From Dromiciops gliroides (Eukaryota; Chordata; Mammalia; Microbiotheria; Microbiotheriidae), in the NCBI RefSeq assembly GCF_019393635.1, contig NC_057861.1, forward strand, positions 656,917,724-656,981,723: 64,000 bases of DNA. Reading direction: 5' to 3'. The notes under the pieces were generated by a model. That model ran no database searches and was not told the origin of the DNA. It saw only the letters and a list, made by a program, of their open reading frames with translations. Of the stretch, positions 1 to 9,914 are shown piece by piece; within the stretch, counting starts at the first letter, position 1, and every line of letters begins with the position of its first letter. The position numbers were made by a program, and so were the translations under genes.

Positions 1-295
1 ATTGTCTTCTTTCTAGCTGCCATGCATTGTTCTTTACTCTGGTCTCTAGGGGCAAGCAAAGCAAGGTAATCCATCCTCCACGTGATAGTCTTAAATTGTA
101 AGACTTAAAATACTTGAGTACAGTCCCTGTTCTCCTATTGCTTCTTCCCATGTGTTTTCTCTGGGCAAAATATCTCAGTTCCTTCAACTGATCTTGGTAT
201 ATGGACTTATTCCAGATTCTCAGTCTTTCCTTAAGCATAGTGCTTAAAATGGAATGCCACTGACCTCTGTCCTGACACTAGCTGGGTGACAAAAG
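1..295 (-). repeat. CR1/L3-like LINE 3' fragment, about 170-290; the rest unassigned
   Basis: Bases about 172-290 resemble the conserved CR1 3' region in antisense (CAGTTCCTTCAACTGATC, then an ATGGACT block), the same block seen at 24.6 and 41.3 kb. Bases 1-170 show nothing recognisable. Confidence 0.4.
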
Positions 296-632
296 AAAAG
301 GGAAGGGAACAAGCATTTAAGTGCCTACTGTGTGCCAAACAGTTTACAGATATTAATTCATTTGATCCTTACAACAACTCTGGGAGGTAGGTACTATTAT
401 CATCCCCATTTTATAGTTGAGGAAAGTGAGACAGGCAGAGGTTAAGTGACTTGTCTAAGGTCATATAGCTAATAAGGGTCAGAAGTTTCATTTAAATTCA
501 AGTCTTCTTGACTCCATGCTCAGTGCTCTAATCACTTCAACACCTAGCTACCTAGGCAAGTCACTTAACCTTTGTTTGCCTCAGTGGCCTCTTCTGTAAA
601 ATGAGGATAATAATATTTATCACCCACGATTG
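296..632 (-). repeat. MIR-family CORE-SINEs, two abutting pieces
   Basis: 296-550 reads as antisense MIR: TGCCTACTGTGTGCCAA, then ATCCCCATTTTATAG, GTTAAGTGACTTGTC and a head remnant. 551-632 is a sense tail (AAGTCACTTAACC, then CTGTAAAATGAGGATAATAA). Both are diverged and old. Confidence 0.7.
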
Positions 633-639
633 TTATAAA

Positions 640-745
640 AAACCATCCTGGGCTTCAGATTCACTTGAACAAAGTGGTTTCCTTCCTTCGTTTCTTCCTT
701 CCTTTGTTCCTTCCTTCCTTCCTTTTTTCCTTCCTTCCTTCTTTA
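640..745. repeat. (TTCC)n microsatellite with a flank shared with 28.66 kb
   Basis: Interrupted TTCC repeats follow a 30-base lead (AACCATCCTGGGCTTCAGAT...) that recurs at 28657 before another TTCC tract. Confidence 0.85.
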
Positions 746-779
746 TATCATAGTCTGGTTTAATAGGTAGTTTTTATTA

Positions 780-1030
780 ATATAAAAATGGCAAGATGCT
801 CCTGTTTGCAAATTATATCATCCTGATTGCATCAGGACCTCCTTAATGAGACTGACAACTACTCTAAAGACTTTGACCAACAATCCACACATTTTTATAG
901 AATCCCACTTCCACATGGACTATATAAGAACACCTATGATTGTGTCAAACTGTTTAGGTAAGTTTATATTCCTCTGTCTTATACCTCAGGTGGTGCTGAT
1001 AACCAGAGGCTCATCAAACAAGTTATTTCT
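780..1030 (+). repeat. Diverged RTE (BovB-like) RT fragment
   Basis: The + frame from about 790 reads LLFANYIILIASGP, a decayed form of the RTE FADDIVLIAS block. It is followed in a shifted frame by LLNETDNYSKDFD, matching the LQNFLDEICNYSKEF block of the RTE piece at 14.2 kb. Non-coding today. Confidence 0.45.
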
Positions 1031-1072
1031 GGGGTTGAACCCATGAAGAAATCACATATAATTTTTATTTAT

Positions 1073-1290
1073 TTATTTTTTTTTTAGTGAGGCAACTGGG
1101 GCTAAGTGACTTGCCCAGGGTCACACAGTTAGTAAGTGTTAAGTGTCTGAGGCCAGACTTACCCAGAGTACCATTACTTGCCTAGAGTCCCACAGCCATT
1201 ATATTTGGGGAATGGGACTTGAATCTGTCTTCCTGGCTCTGAGGCCAGATCCAAGTGGTACCTCATGCTGCCTCTCCTCCTATTTATGCT
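1073..1290 (-). repeat. Truncated WSINE1-type SINE joined to an older CORE-SINE
   Basis: 1073-1163 is an antisense WSINE1 tail (T-run, GTGAGGCAACTGGGG, CTTGCCCAGGGTCACACAG, TGTCTGAGGCCAG). 1164-1290 is a different antisense MIR-like body. 1291-1540 shows nothing recognisable. Confidence 0.65.
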
Positions 1291-1539
1291 ATGTTGGAAA
1301 GGATAAATGTTGTGCTAGGAAAGCCATGAGAACCCCAACACAGAGCATTTGGAGAAGCCCTAGAACTCACTAGTAAGCAGTCACTGGAAATCCTTGCAGT
1401 AAATAAAAAATTAGCCCCAATAGATTAGGTTTGCCCTACATGGAGAAAGTAATCTAGCACTATGAACACTGAGGCTTTACTCCTATGTTTTTGCACCTAG
1501 CAACTGGCTTTTAAATATTTTACTATGATTTCAAATTCA

Positions 1540-1760
1540 TTTAACAGCCAGCATTTGTACAGTGTTTTAAGGTTTGCAAAATGCCTTAAATCATGATTTC
1601 ATTTGATCTTCACAAGAATCTTGAGGGGGTTGGTGTTATCATCATCTCCATTTTTAAATGAAACTGAGACCAACAGGAGTTAAGTGACTTGCCCAGGGTC
1701 ACACAGCTAGTCTTCATGACTTCAAGTCCAACATCCTCTCCAGTGCATCACCTGTGCTTT
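1540..1760 (-). repeat. MIR-family CORE-SINE
   Basis: Antisense MIR blocks in order: AAGGTTTGCAAAATGCCTTAA, a TTGATCTTCACAA block, CATCTCCATTTTTAAATG and GTTAAGTGACTTGCCCAGG. 1761-2045 holds nothing recognisable. Confidence 0.75.
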
Positions 1761-2045
1761 AGACACAGTACTGAAGTTTGATTTGCCTTAAGTAATTGCT
1801 AAGCACAAAGGCTTGAATTTCAGTGATGGGTGTGCTATTTGTGGAGAGAGAGATGGGGGGGAAGTTCAAATTTTGTTTCATTCACTGAAAAGTTTGTAGC
1901 AAGGAGCTGGGTTTGAGAATGTTTTCCGTGGAGCAGTTCCTTCAGCCTCCAGATGAATGAAATAAATTTGGATTCTTGACTGTTACATCTGATGATTTAA
2001 ATTGTTTTCATTCCCTTACCCAAATCATCAGTTCTTTTCTATTCT

Positions 2046-2193
2046 TTTTCTTTTTTTGTGGGGCAATGAGGGTTAAGTGACTTGCCCAGGGTCACACAGC
2101 TAGTAAGTGTCAAGTGTCTGAGGTTGGATTTGAACTCAAGTCCTCCTGAATCCAGGGCCAGTGCTCTATCCACTGCACCACCTAGCTACCCCC
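2046..2193 (-). repeat. WSINE1-type CORE-SINE
   Basis: Full antisense copy: T-run, GGGGCAATGAGGGTTAAGTG, the CORE (CCAGGGTCACACAGCTAGTA), B-box-like head GGATTTGAACTC, and the head end CACCACCTAGCTACCCCC. Confidence 0.93.
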
Positions 2194-2429
2194 AGATCAT
2201 CAGTTATTAGGGTGTTTGGATGTCCAGGGAGCATAAAGAAAGGTTCCCAGGAACTGTTTTTATTCATTAGCTCAAAGAAGAGGACTAAAACATTTATCCT
2301 CAAAAGAAAGGCAAGCAGTTTTGATTTACTTTCAATTTTCTGGGTAATTGCCTTAGGCCCTCTTTTCCCTGTATGGGGGTAGATGATGAATTCTTGTCAC
2401 AAATCAAGTTATAGGAATTGTTTTATTAT

Positions 2430-2700
2430 CCAGCTGTGTCACAGTAGAAAGAACATTGAGCTTAGAGGCAGAAGACCTGAGTTCAAATCCCAGCTTGGCC
2501 ACTCACTAGCTGTGTGACCTTGAGTAATACAGCTGTCTACTTATCAAGAAATTAACATTTTAAATCTTAAATATCTTAGTCACTTAAACTCTTGGAGCCT
2601 CAGCTCCTTCATCCATAAATGGGGGTAATAATACTTATTACTTACCTTTGATTATTGGGAGATGAAATAATAGATGAAAATGCAAGTTGTGAATTGTAAA
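2430..2700 (+). repeat. MIR-family SINE with an internal insertion
   Basis: Sense MIR: GAGTTCAAATCCCAGCTTGG, CACTAGCTGTGTGACCTTGA, then about 50 unrelated bases, then GTCACTTAAAC and GGGGGTAATAATACTTATTA. Confidence 0.7.
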
Positions 2701-2754
2701 TGTAAGTTAAGTAAATTTTAGGTATAATAATAATAACTACTATTATCGTTATTA

Positions 2755-2985
2755 GACAGCTAGGTGGCTCAGTGGATAGAGAAGTGGCCCTGAAATTAGG
2801 AAGATTATTTTTCCTGAGTTCCAATCTGGCCTCAGACACTGCCTGTATGACGCTGGGCAAATCACTTATCTGCAAAATGAGCTAGAGAAGGAAATGGCAA
2901 ATCACTCCAGTATTCTTGCCAAGAAAACCCCAAATGGGGTCACAAAGAGTCAGACATAACTGAAAATGACTGAACACAAATTATC
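2755..2985 (+). repeat. CORE-SINE with RTE/BovB-like tail
   Basis: WSINE-like head (CAGCTAGGTGGCTCAGTGGA) and CORE, followed by a distinct tail: GAAATGGCAAATCACTCCAG, CTTGCCAAGAAAACCCCAAA, GGGGTCACAAAGAGTCAGAC. That tail resembles the 3' end of BovB/RTE LINEs and implies RTE-driven mobilisation. Confidence 0.8.
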
Positions 2986-3106
2986 ATTATTATATAGGAA
3001 TTGTACAAGAGAGTAGCCCATAGACCACTTGGAAATGCTTTGTGGCTCATCCTCAGTCGCTGAAACACACTCTGGAAACTCTGCCTTTAAAAAAAAAAAT
3101 CCCTTG

Positions 3107-3246
3107 GGGCAGCTAGGTGGTGCAGTGGATAAAGCCCTGGCCCTGGATTCAGGAGGACCTGAGTTCAAATCCAACCTCAGACACTTGACACTTACTAGCT
3201 GTGTGAACCTGAGCAAGTTACTTAACCCTCATTGCCTCCCCGCCAA
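3107..3246 (+). repeat. WSINE1-type CORE-SINE
   Basis: Sense copy beginning TTGGGGCAGCTAGGTGGTGC and ending at CTCATTGCCTCCCCGCC with a short A tail. 3247-3590 shows nothing recognisable. Confidence 0.93.
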
Positions 3247-3589
3247 AAAATTCTTTAACATCATTAACTATCGAGGGCCCCAAGATGTAGATCTGCCTTA
3301 AAAGAAGTACCTAATTCCTACTCATCCCTTATGCCATAAGAGCCCAAAATGCCCTTTCATTTCTGAGAGCTAGTCTTCTCTACTAGTGAGTGACCAGACC
3401 TTGCTCAGGACATGCTTTTTGGGTAGGAAAGTTGTTTGTAATAGATAGTTTATTTATATAACCCTTCACTTAGCTTAGCTGTGCCTTGAAATCAGACTTG
3501 AAAAGGGGGAAAATTATAGAAAAGCGTACTGTGCAAGCTAAAGCCAGGATATCCAAAGGGGGCATTGGACCTATCAGAAATAATTCAGC

Positions 3590-3745
3590 ATCATGAGTAG
3601 TTCATCAAATTAAGAGATGGGAGACCTAGGTTCATGTTGTTACTGACTTAATTCTGTGATCCTGGGTAAGTTACTTAACCTCCTTCTCTGGGCTTCTGTG
3701 TTCTCACATGAAAAGTAGCAATTATAATCCCTGTCCCAAAGGATT
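3590..3745 (+). repeat. MIR-family SINE, diverged
   Basis: Sense MIR blocks: GAGACCTAGGTTCATG, TGTGATCCTGGGTAAGTTAC and TTAACCTCCTTCTCTGGGC. The following 3746-4096 has no recognised content. Confidence 0.6.
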
Positions 3746-4096
3746 TTTGATGGGGTGTGGAGGGGAGGGTCCAGACCTGTGACTTCATTACGGTAGAACT
3801 CTGTTTGTGGGAATTCTTTCCACTGATACCACTCTTCTATACTGTGCCTTAGAGTTGCCTGAGGCACTGAGAAATTAAGTGATGTGAATAGTTAAAAGTA
3901 AAAATATGTTTCTTGCATCACAATTCATGATTATGGAAGGGTATAAAGGATGATATATTATGAAGTCAGGCTGCATCCAAATGACTGATTCCCATAGCCA
4001 TGTGACTCTGGAGTCACACCAGACCACCAGTGTTAACCCAGAAAGCGATATGACCCCTGTGGGCCCTGCAGAAGCTTCTGTAACAGGGTATTCTTT

Positions 4097-4249
4097 AAAA
4101 AAAATTTTTTTAAGTGAGGCAATTGAGGTAAAGTGACTTACCCAGGGTCACACAGCTAGTAAGTGTTAAGTGTCTGAGGTCGGATTTGAACTCAGGTACT
4201 CCTGACTCCAGGGCCTGTGCTCTATCCACTGCACCACCTAGCTGTCCCT
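4097..4249 (-). repeat. WSINE1-type CORE-SINE
   Basis: Antisense copy from the T-rich tail and GTGAGGCAATTGAGG to the head end CACCACCTAGCTGTCCC. Confidence 0.93.
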
Positions 4250-4400
4250 AAAAAAAATTTTAAATTAGTTTTCCCCATTTAATTTTAGTTTCAGTTTTGA
4301 ATTCTTTCCCCTGCTCCTCTCTTTCCCCTACCCCTTGAGAAGGCAAGAAAAACAAAACTATTTGTATACCAAATGGTCATTCCTCAATCTCCTTTTATGC
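4250..4400 (-). repeat. Probable L1 3' UTR fragment
   Basis: Pyrimidine-rich antisense block (TTTCCCCTGCTCCTCTC, then CCCTACCCC) like the 3' UTR polypurine tract of the L1 copies at 17.2 and 36.9 kb. 4401-4673 shows nothing recognisable. Confidence 0.4.
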
Positions 4401-4673
4401 CCATTACATTGCCAAGAAAACCTTATACCTTGAAATATCCTATTCTTAGCACGGAGGAATTGCTACAGACTAAAAGCAAAAGAGAAAGGAGGAGTATAAT
4501 GGTGCTTTGTTGAGTGTCTGCCTTCCCCTATCCAGTGCTATAGGTTTCAGATATATGCACTGAGTACAATGAAGCCCTACTCTATGAAATCTCCTTTTAT
4601 CACCCCCCTTTGTTTTCTTAATTCTTCAAAAAAATCCACAATTTTATCAATGTCTTTATCCCTTTCATCATTA

Positions 4674-4861
4674 CAAATTGCAATCTCGGGGCAGCTAGGT
4701 GGCACAGTGGATAGAGCACCGGTCCTGGATTCAGGAGGACCTGATTTCAAATCCGGCCTCAGACACTTAACGCTTACTAGCTGTGTAACCCTGGGCAAGT
4801 CACTTAACCCCAATTGCCTCACCCCCCCAAAAAAACCCCCCAAACCCCAAATTGCAATCTC
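4674..4861 (+). repeat. WSINE1-type SINE with 14-bp target duplication
   Basis: SINE at 4688-4847 flanked by CAAATTGCAATCTC at 4674-4687 and 4848-4861. The exact duplication indicates a young, L1-type insertion. Confidence 0.95.
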
Positions 4862-4972
4862 CCCATGTTTTGTTAGTTTTTCTAGCAAAAAAAGGAAGAA
4901 AGAAAAAATAAACCAAAACACTGTAATCTAGCCTTTCTTCTAATAACTAGGTATTGGTGAGGCACATAGTAT

Positions 4973-5115
4973 TCTTTTTTTTTTTCAGGGCAATGAGGGT
5001 TAAGTGACTTGCCCAGGGTCACACAGCTAGTGTCAAGTGTCTGAGGCTGGATTTGAACTCAGGTCCTCCTGAATCCAGGGCCAGTGCTTTATCCACTGTG
5101 CTTTATCCACCCATA
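4973..5115 (-). repeat. WSINE1-type SINE, head rearranged
   Basis: Antisense copy with a T12 tail. Part of the CORE is missing, and the head end shows a local duplication of TGCTTTATCCAC at about 5085-5110. Confidence 0.88.
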
Positions 5116-5129
5116 TAGTATTGTTAAGT

Positions 5130-5590
5130 AGAAGAGTCGCATGATCCAAGTGGTGAGTTAGGGAGATTATGTGGGGCAGCAGAAACATGAAGGATGAGCA
5201 AAATAGAGGAGAAACTACAGTTAGAAAGACCATTTAGTAGGCCGTTAATGATAGTCTAGGCAGTAAAAGATGAAGGCTAAATTAGATTTTTGGCAGTTGG
5301 TGTTGTAAGTAGAGAAGAGATTCAAGAGATACTGATGAGGCAGGTCTTGGAGATGGACAGGATATGTGTGTGGGAAGGGGAACTAGTGAAGGAGAGGAAA
5401 GAGTTGAGAGGATTTCAAGGTCAGAGACTAAGTGACTAGAAGGAGGGTGGCGCCATTAACAGAAATAGGGAAGTTAGGGGAAGGAGCAGGTTTTAGGGAG
5501 CAGATGAACTGAGTTTGAGAACCTGAGTTTCAGGTACTGAGAGGTCATGTAGGTAGAGGTATCAGTCAGGCATTAGGAGCTCTTGGAAAC
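5130..5590. repeat. Ancient interspersed repeat in the TAL2 5' flank
   Basis: Purine-rich text with phrases such as ACTAGAAGGAGGGTGG, GCCATTAACAGAAATAGGGA and GGTTTTAGGGAG matches a mammal-wide ancient repeat that I recognise by wording but cannot name. No promoter element stands out. Confidence 0.4.
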
Positions 5591-5721
5591 CATTGGGAAT
5601 TAAGGGTCTACTAAGGAGCCAGTGTTGTCTTGGAGCAGCAATGAATCCAATCATGCCAGGTAGATTGGGGGATAGCACAACTTCCCTACAGGACTGCAGG
5701 CCTCTTGCTTGGTTCTCCTGG

Positions 5722-5747
5722 TCTATCTTTTTTTTTTCCTACCCCAG
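5722..5747 (+). promoter_or_regulatory. Possible 3' splice acceptor just upstream of the TAL2 start
   Basis: A long pyrimidine run (T11 followed by CCTACCCC) ends in CAG ten bases before the TAL2 ATG. This fits a splice acceptor, which would place a non-coding 5' exon upstream in the repeat-rich flank. It is inference: the tract could also be ordinary 5' UTR. Confidence 0.35.
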
Positions 5748-5757
5748 GGAATCAAAG

Positions 5758-6117
5758 ATGGCCAGGAAGATCCTCACAAACACCAGGGAGAGGTGGAGGC
5801 AGCAAAATGTCAACAATGCCTTTGCCAGACTGAGGAAGCTCATCCCTACTCACCCTCCAGATAAAAAGCTGAGCAAGAATGAAACCCTTCGACTAGCAAT
5901 GAGGTACATCAACTTCCTGGCCACCGTCCTGGGGGAGCAAGGCCTGCCGCCTACAGGAGTGGCACCTCATGGGAGCGTCTTGGGACTATTCCAGCAAGTG
6001 CCCTGCTTGCCGAGCCTAGAGGACATGACTCCCCTTGGAGACTCTAGGGCTTCCTCACTGGAGGCAGACAGCCACCTCACAGAGTGTTGGCCAGAATCTT
6101 CAGTTACAGAGCACTGA
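5758..6117 (+). CDS. TAL2: TAL2, class II bHLH transcription factor (119 aa)
   Basis: Nuclear tissue-specific bHLH protein of the TAL1/LYL1/TAL2 group. The family dimerises with E proteins, binds E-boxes and contacts LMO proteins; TAL2 is known from midbrain GABAergic neuron specification and T-ALL translocations. Seen here: basic region with N8, R10, E11 and R12 (NTRERWRQQ), helix 1 at about 18-30, loop PTHPPDKKL at about 30-38, helix 2 at about 39-58 ([16 protein letters not shown]). The bHLH is almost identical to the human protein as I remember it; the tail diverges and is about 11 residues longer (human 108 aa). The start is the ATG beginning MARK, with A at -3 and G at +4. An in-frame ATG at 5641 would add 39 residues, but family members start at the chosen site. 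The coding region has no intron. No neighbouring gene is visible; in humans the flanks are FKTN and TMEM38B. Confidence 0.96.
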   Translation: MARKILTNTRERWRQQNVNNAFARLRKLIPTHPPDKKLSKNETLRLAMRYINFLATVLGEQGLPPTGVAPHGSVLGLFQQVPCLPSLEDMTPLGDSRASSLEADSHLTECWPESSVTEH

Positions 6118-6221
6118 TCAGGGAGATGTAGTCTGTGTTTTCCTACCCCCCTCTACCTCTTTCGCTCCCCGAAGCAACCTATTGTTCAGTAGCCTTATTT
6201 TGCTCCATAGTTCATTTCATG

Positions 6222-6227
6222 AATAAA
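6222..6227 (+). terminator. TAL2 polyadenylation signal AATAAA
   Basis: AATAAA lies 105 bases after the TAL2 stop, giving a short 3' UTR if used. It is the first canonical hexamer after the gene. Confidence 0.6.
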
Positions 6228-6789
6228 TTGTAAGATATGATACTACACAAGCATAATATTTATTGATAACCTTGATTATGTAAATCTAGTTTTCATTTTT
6301 GCAAGAGTTCCTTTTAACCTAGAAACTTCAAACTTTAAGAAAGAAAATGATAATTGTATTCCAATATAATTGTTTTCCTTTGTAATCCTATGTATTTCAT
6401 TTTATGAATTTAAAACATTATTTGGATAAAGGGTTCATAGGCTTCACTAGTTTGCCAGTGTGGTTCATGAACCAAAAAAGGTTAAGAAATCCTGATTTAA
6501 GAGGGGGAAAAATGATTCACTTGTCCAGTGGTTTAGAGAGATGAACAGAAAACACTTTAGCAATAACAGGTTTTTAAAACAAATTACACTTGAGCAAATA
6601 AACTAAAAATTAATTCCCAGAGAGAATAAGTTGAGACAGCTGTTTAAAAACAAAGGCACCAGTGTGATAATTATATATGAGACATGTTTTTGTTCATTAA
6701 GAGGGCCTTTCTACTTCATGCATATGTGATAGATGATGTCTATAATAAAGGAAGAACAAGTAGAGAGTTTCCAAGAACTGGAAAGGGCT
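6228..6789. other. 3' flank of TAL2, no gene; possible old DNA-transposon end
   Basis: AT-rich. 6418-6505 (GGGTTCATAGGCTTCAC, then AAAAGGTTAAGAAATCCTG) looks like a decayed mammalian DNA-transposon terminus. The rest is unassigned. Confidence 0.35.
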
Positions 6790-6960
6790 TTAAAGGCCAC
6801 CTAGTCTGTAACCCCATCATTTTACAGGTCATCAGAAACTGAGGGGCCCAGGCAGGTACGATGATTTGTATACACTTAATAAGCAACAGAACTGAGATTT
6901 GAGCCCATTCTCCAAGTCTTTAATTCTTTTTCCATTATACCATCCAGCCTTCTACATAAA
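6790..6960 (-). repeat. MIR-family SINE, diverged
   Basis: Antisense MIR order: ATTTTACAGG, AAACTGAGGGGCCCAGGCAG, CAACAGAACTGAGATTTGAG and TTTTTCCATTATACCATCCA. 6961-7261 is unassigned AT-rich sequence. Confidence 0.65.
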
Positions 6961-7261
6961 TCAGACCCAACTTTTTTTTTGTGGACGATAATTCATTAAT
7001 TATCATATTCCTTGATTGCATTATTATTAGCATCTTAAAACATGAATTAAGCCTGGGCCCCCCAATCATAAGATATGTGCAATTAACAACATATTAGAGG
7101 GGATTCAAATGCTATAATTTAATTTACTGACTAGTACTAATAACTTCAATGAAAGCACTTCATGTAAATAGTAAATAATTGGAGTTGTCAGTAGTTGTAA
7201 AATAAAATTCTAATTAATAGATTTGCTAGTTTTTCTTCCTGACAACAGAACATTCATTAGC

Positions 7262-7360
7262 TCAGTCCTTATGAAGATCAAATAAGATCATGTATGTAGT
7301 AGAGTACGTTGCAGACCTTAAATCATTATGTAAATGTGAGCTATTATCTTTATTACTGTA
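7262..7360 (+). repeat. MIR/THER-type SINE tail
   Basis: Sense tail: CAAATAAGATCATGTATGTA, a GCAGACCTTAAATCATTATG block and GTGAGCTATTATC. Confidence 0.6.
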
Positions 7361-8655
7361 ATACAGCAAGCAAGGCAAACACATGGGCATGGAAGAATTT
7401 ACTGTTGTGTACCACCCTTGTACTTAGATTGTAAGATGAATCACCCTGCTCAACACAGAATATAAATCACTTCATTTGACTGTCTCTGTGACATTTTGTT
7501 TCCTCAAATTTCTTGGCAGTCCATTGGTGGTTGGTTTTTTTTTTTTTAATCTTTGGAGCTGCAGGTAGGAAATTGATAGATTTAAGATTAGAGATTTCTA
7601 CTTTGCACATAATATCTAAATTTAAATTTAGATATTCTGTCACTCCAGAAAGAAAGTAATTTATTTTGGGGAGAATAAAATGAGCCTTGCATCTTCATTT
7701 CCTTAGTCTAGCTATCAGAAAAAGACTGGATGAGATGTCTTCTCCAAACAGGAAGTTGTTTCTGACACTTTTTGACACCTGCACAAGTAGCCACCATGTG
7801 AAAGAGCTTTTCTGTTAAAGCCATTAATAAATTCATTAGAGTTCTTTCCCCAGAAAAAGCATGAAAGAATGGATTTTCTACAAAATGCGCATTCTACTGA
7901 AGATCTTTATGTGAACTAAACTTTGTCCAAAAAAGTATTCATTAGCCAAATGTTTCATTTCAAACCTTAAAGACTGAATGCACTCCCTGTCTCCTGATAA
8001 GAAACTCTCTCATTTGTTACAAAGTCAGCCCAGCACTTAACTTGCTGTTTAATCTGTATATGGTTTTTCAAATCTCACTTTACTTTTAATTTGTATATGA
8101 GGAAGACAGAAAGTCTCATTGTACAGAGAAGGAGATGACGTGACCTGTTAAGATTCAGCACAGTTTTTTATTCTTCAGAATGCCAGCCTCACTAGTGAGA
8201 TGGAAATGCAGATGTAGCCCCAATTTATGTAAAGGATATATTGCAAAAAGTTATGTGGAAACTGAATTTCTTCTGTGAGTTGAATTACATTGGATGCTCT
8301 TGAGGGTATGACTTTTTAGTGGAATCCTCAATCCTTTTGTAAAATGCAGAATTCTTTAATAATGTGAATCATTATCTCATAATGATGTTTCATAAGCTTA
8401 GATTTTTTAATGTTGTAATGCTTGTATTTAAAATACCTTCCTGCTATACTCCACAAGAGAGGCAGATGCATTCCATGCAACTATTCTTAATTCATATCAA
8501 AATGCATGGCAAGTAGGGATGTTTTAGGACTGTTTTGTTTTTTTCTCCAATTGCTTACTCTATGTATCTTTTATACAGGATTTATAATCCTTTAATCCTT
8601 TACTAGTAATAAGGTATTAATTTATAGAAAGTTGAGGACAGTTAATTTCTTCTTT
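7361..8655. other. Repeat-poor stretch downstream of TAL2
   Basis: About 1.3 kb of AT-rich sequence without any repeat or ORF I can recognise, the longest such stretch near TAL2. It includes a GATA-type site (CCTGATAAGAAA near 7995). It may hold conserved regulatory DNA, which cannot be judged without alignment. Confidence 0.3.
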
Positions 8656-8838
8656 TCTGAAAGTCTTTTTTTTTCCTTTCCTTTTTTTTTGTGCGGCAAT
8701 AAGGGTTGAGTGACTTGCCCAGGGTCAAACACCTAGTAAGTGTCAAGTGTCTGAGGCTGGATTTGAACTCAGGTACTCCTGAATTCAGGGCTGGTGCTTT
8801 ATCCACTGCTCCACCTAGCTGCCCCCTCTGAAAGTCTT
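8656..8838 (-). repeat. WSINE1-type SINE with 12-bp target duplication
   Basis: Antisense SINE between TCTGAAAGTCTT at 8656-8667 and 8827-8838, with a T/C-rich degenerate tail. 8839-9005 is unassigned. Confidence 0.95.
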
Positions 8839-9005
8839 AATGATTGGATTGCAACCTCTTGGGTGGGGCCAGTCTCTTGGCATTGAATAATTGGCCAATT
8901 GAAAAAGAGCCTGAAGGGGGAAATCTGCTAAGGTATCAGATATGTAGTCATAAATATGCAATCAAGAAGCATAATTGAAATTAGTGCAGTCAGAAATTAA
9001 AGTAC

Positions 9006-9120
9006 AAATTCAACAAACATTTATTAAACATCTACTACATGCAAATTGTGAGATCAGGCCCTGGAGGAGATAAAAAGCTTGGATTATAGAATCCCTGCTT
9101 TCATTTACTTTGAGGGTAGG
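9006..9120 (+). repeat. THER/L2-tailed SINE fragment
   Basis: Sense blocks CAACAAACATTTATTAAACA, TCTACTACATGCAAATTGTG and GGAGATAAAAAG of the marsupial THER-type repeat. Confidence 0.6.
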
Positions 9121-9216
9121 GGATGGGTGGAATATGACACAATCACAAATACCTACAATGCACAATATTACAGAAATGCTTTAGAAGGCTACAAAGCAAA
9201 GTCTTTTGTGGATTCA

Positions 9217-9455
9217 TGCAGTGTTGTTCATTGGTGTCCAACTCTTCATTGACCCCTTTTGGGGGAGTTTTTTTGCAAAGATGCTGGAGTGATTTGCCAT
9301 TTCCTTCTATGACTCATTTTATAGTTGAAAAACCTGAGACCAATAGGGTTAAGTGACTTGCCCAGGGTCATACAGATAGGCCAGATTTGAACTCATGTAG
9401 ATGGGTTTTCCTGACTCCAGGCATGGGACTCTATTCACTGTACTACCTACATGCA
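9217..9455 (-). repeat. CORE-SINE with RTE/BovB-like tail
   Basis: Antisense: TGTTGTTCATTGGTGTCCAA, GCTGGAGTGATTTGCCATTT, then CORE AGTGACTTGCCCAGGGTCAT and a short head. Same family as 2755 and 41574. Confidence 0.75.
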
Positions 9456-9632
9456 GTGTAAAGAACACTAAATTTGGAGTCACAGGAACTGGATTCAAAT
9501 ACCAGTGTTCCCCTTACTCTATGGTGACCTTGTGAAAAAATATTTAACTTCTCTGGGTCTCAGATTTTTCAGCTATAAAATGAAGGGGTTGGGCTAGATG
9601 CCTCTAAGGTCCTTTCTAGAGTTAAATCTATG
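9456..9632 (+). repeat. MIR-family SINE
   Basis: Sense copy: AAGAACACTAAATTTGGAGT, CTTCTCTGGGTCTCAG, TATAAAATGAAGGGGTTGGG, ending TTAAATCTATGGTC directly against the TTC/TCC tract. Confidence 0.75.
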
Positions 9633-9716
9633 GTCTTCTTTCTTCTTCTTCTTTTTCTTGTTCTTCTCCTCCTCCTTTTCCTCCTCCTCCTTTTCCTCCT
9701 CCTCCTTTTCCTCCTT

Positions 9717-9779
<63 letters not shown>

Positions 9780-9914
9780 CTCTTTCTCCTCCTCCTCCCC
9801 TTCCTCCTCCTCCTCCTCTTCCTCCTCCTCCTCCTCCTCTTCTTTCTCCTCCTCCTCCTTCTTCCTCCTCATTCTTCTTCTTCCTCCTCCCTTCTTCTTC
9901 TTCTTCTTCTTATT
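9633..9914. repeat. 280-bp (TTC/TCC)n polypyrimidine tract
   Basis: Almost pure pyrimidine on the + strand (TTC and TCC triplets in higher-order TTTTCCTCCTCCTCC units). It reads as poly-Glu/Ser/Leu in different frames, which are not genes. Homopurine/homopyrimidine mirror symmetry allows triplex (H-DNA) formation. Confidence 0.95.

Noticed and set aside
5641-5757. N-terminal extension of TAL2 from an upstream in-frame ATG
   Set aside because: Known TAL2 proteins start at the M-x-RK position, and a splice-acceptor-like tract lies between.
6035-6226. 63-codon ORF overlapping the TAL2 end
   Set aside because: Out-of-frame shadow with no family features.
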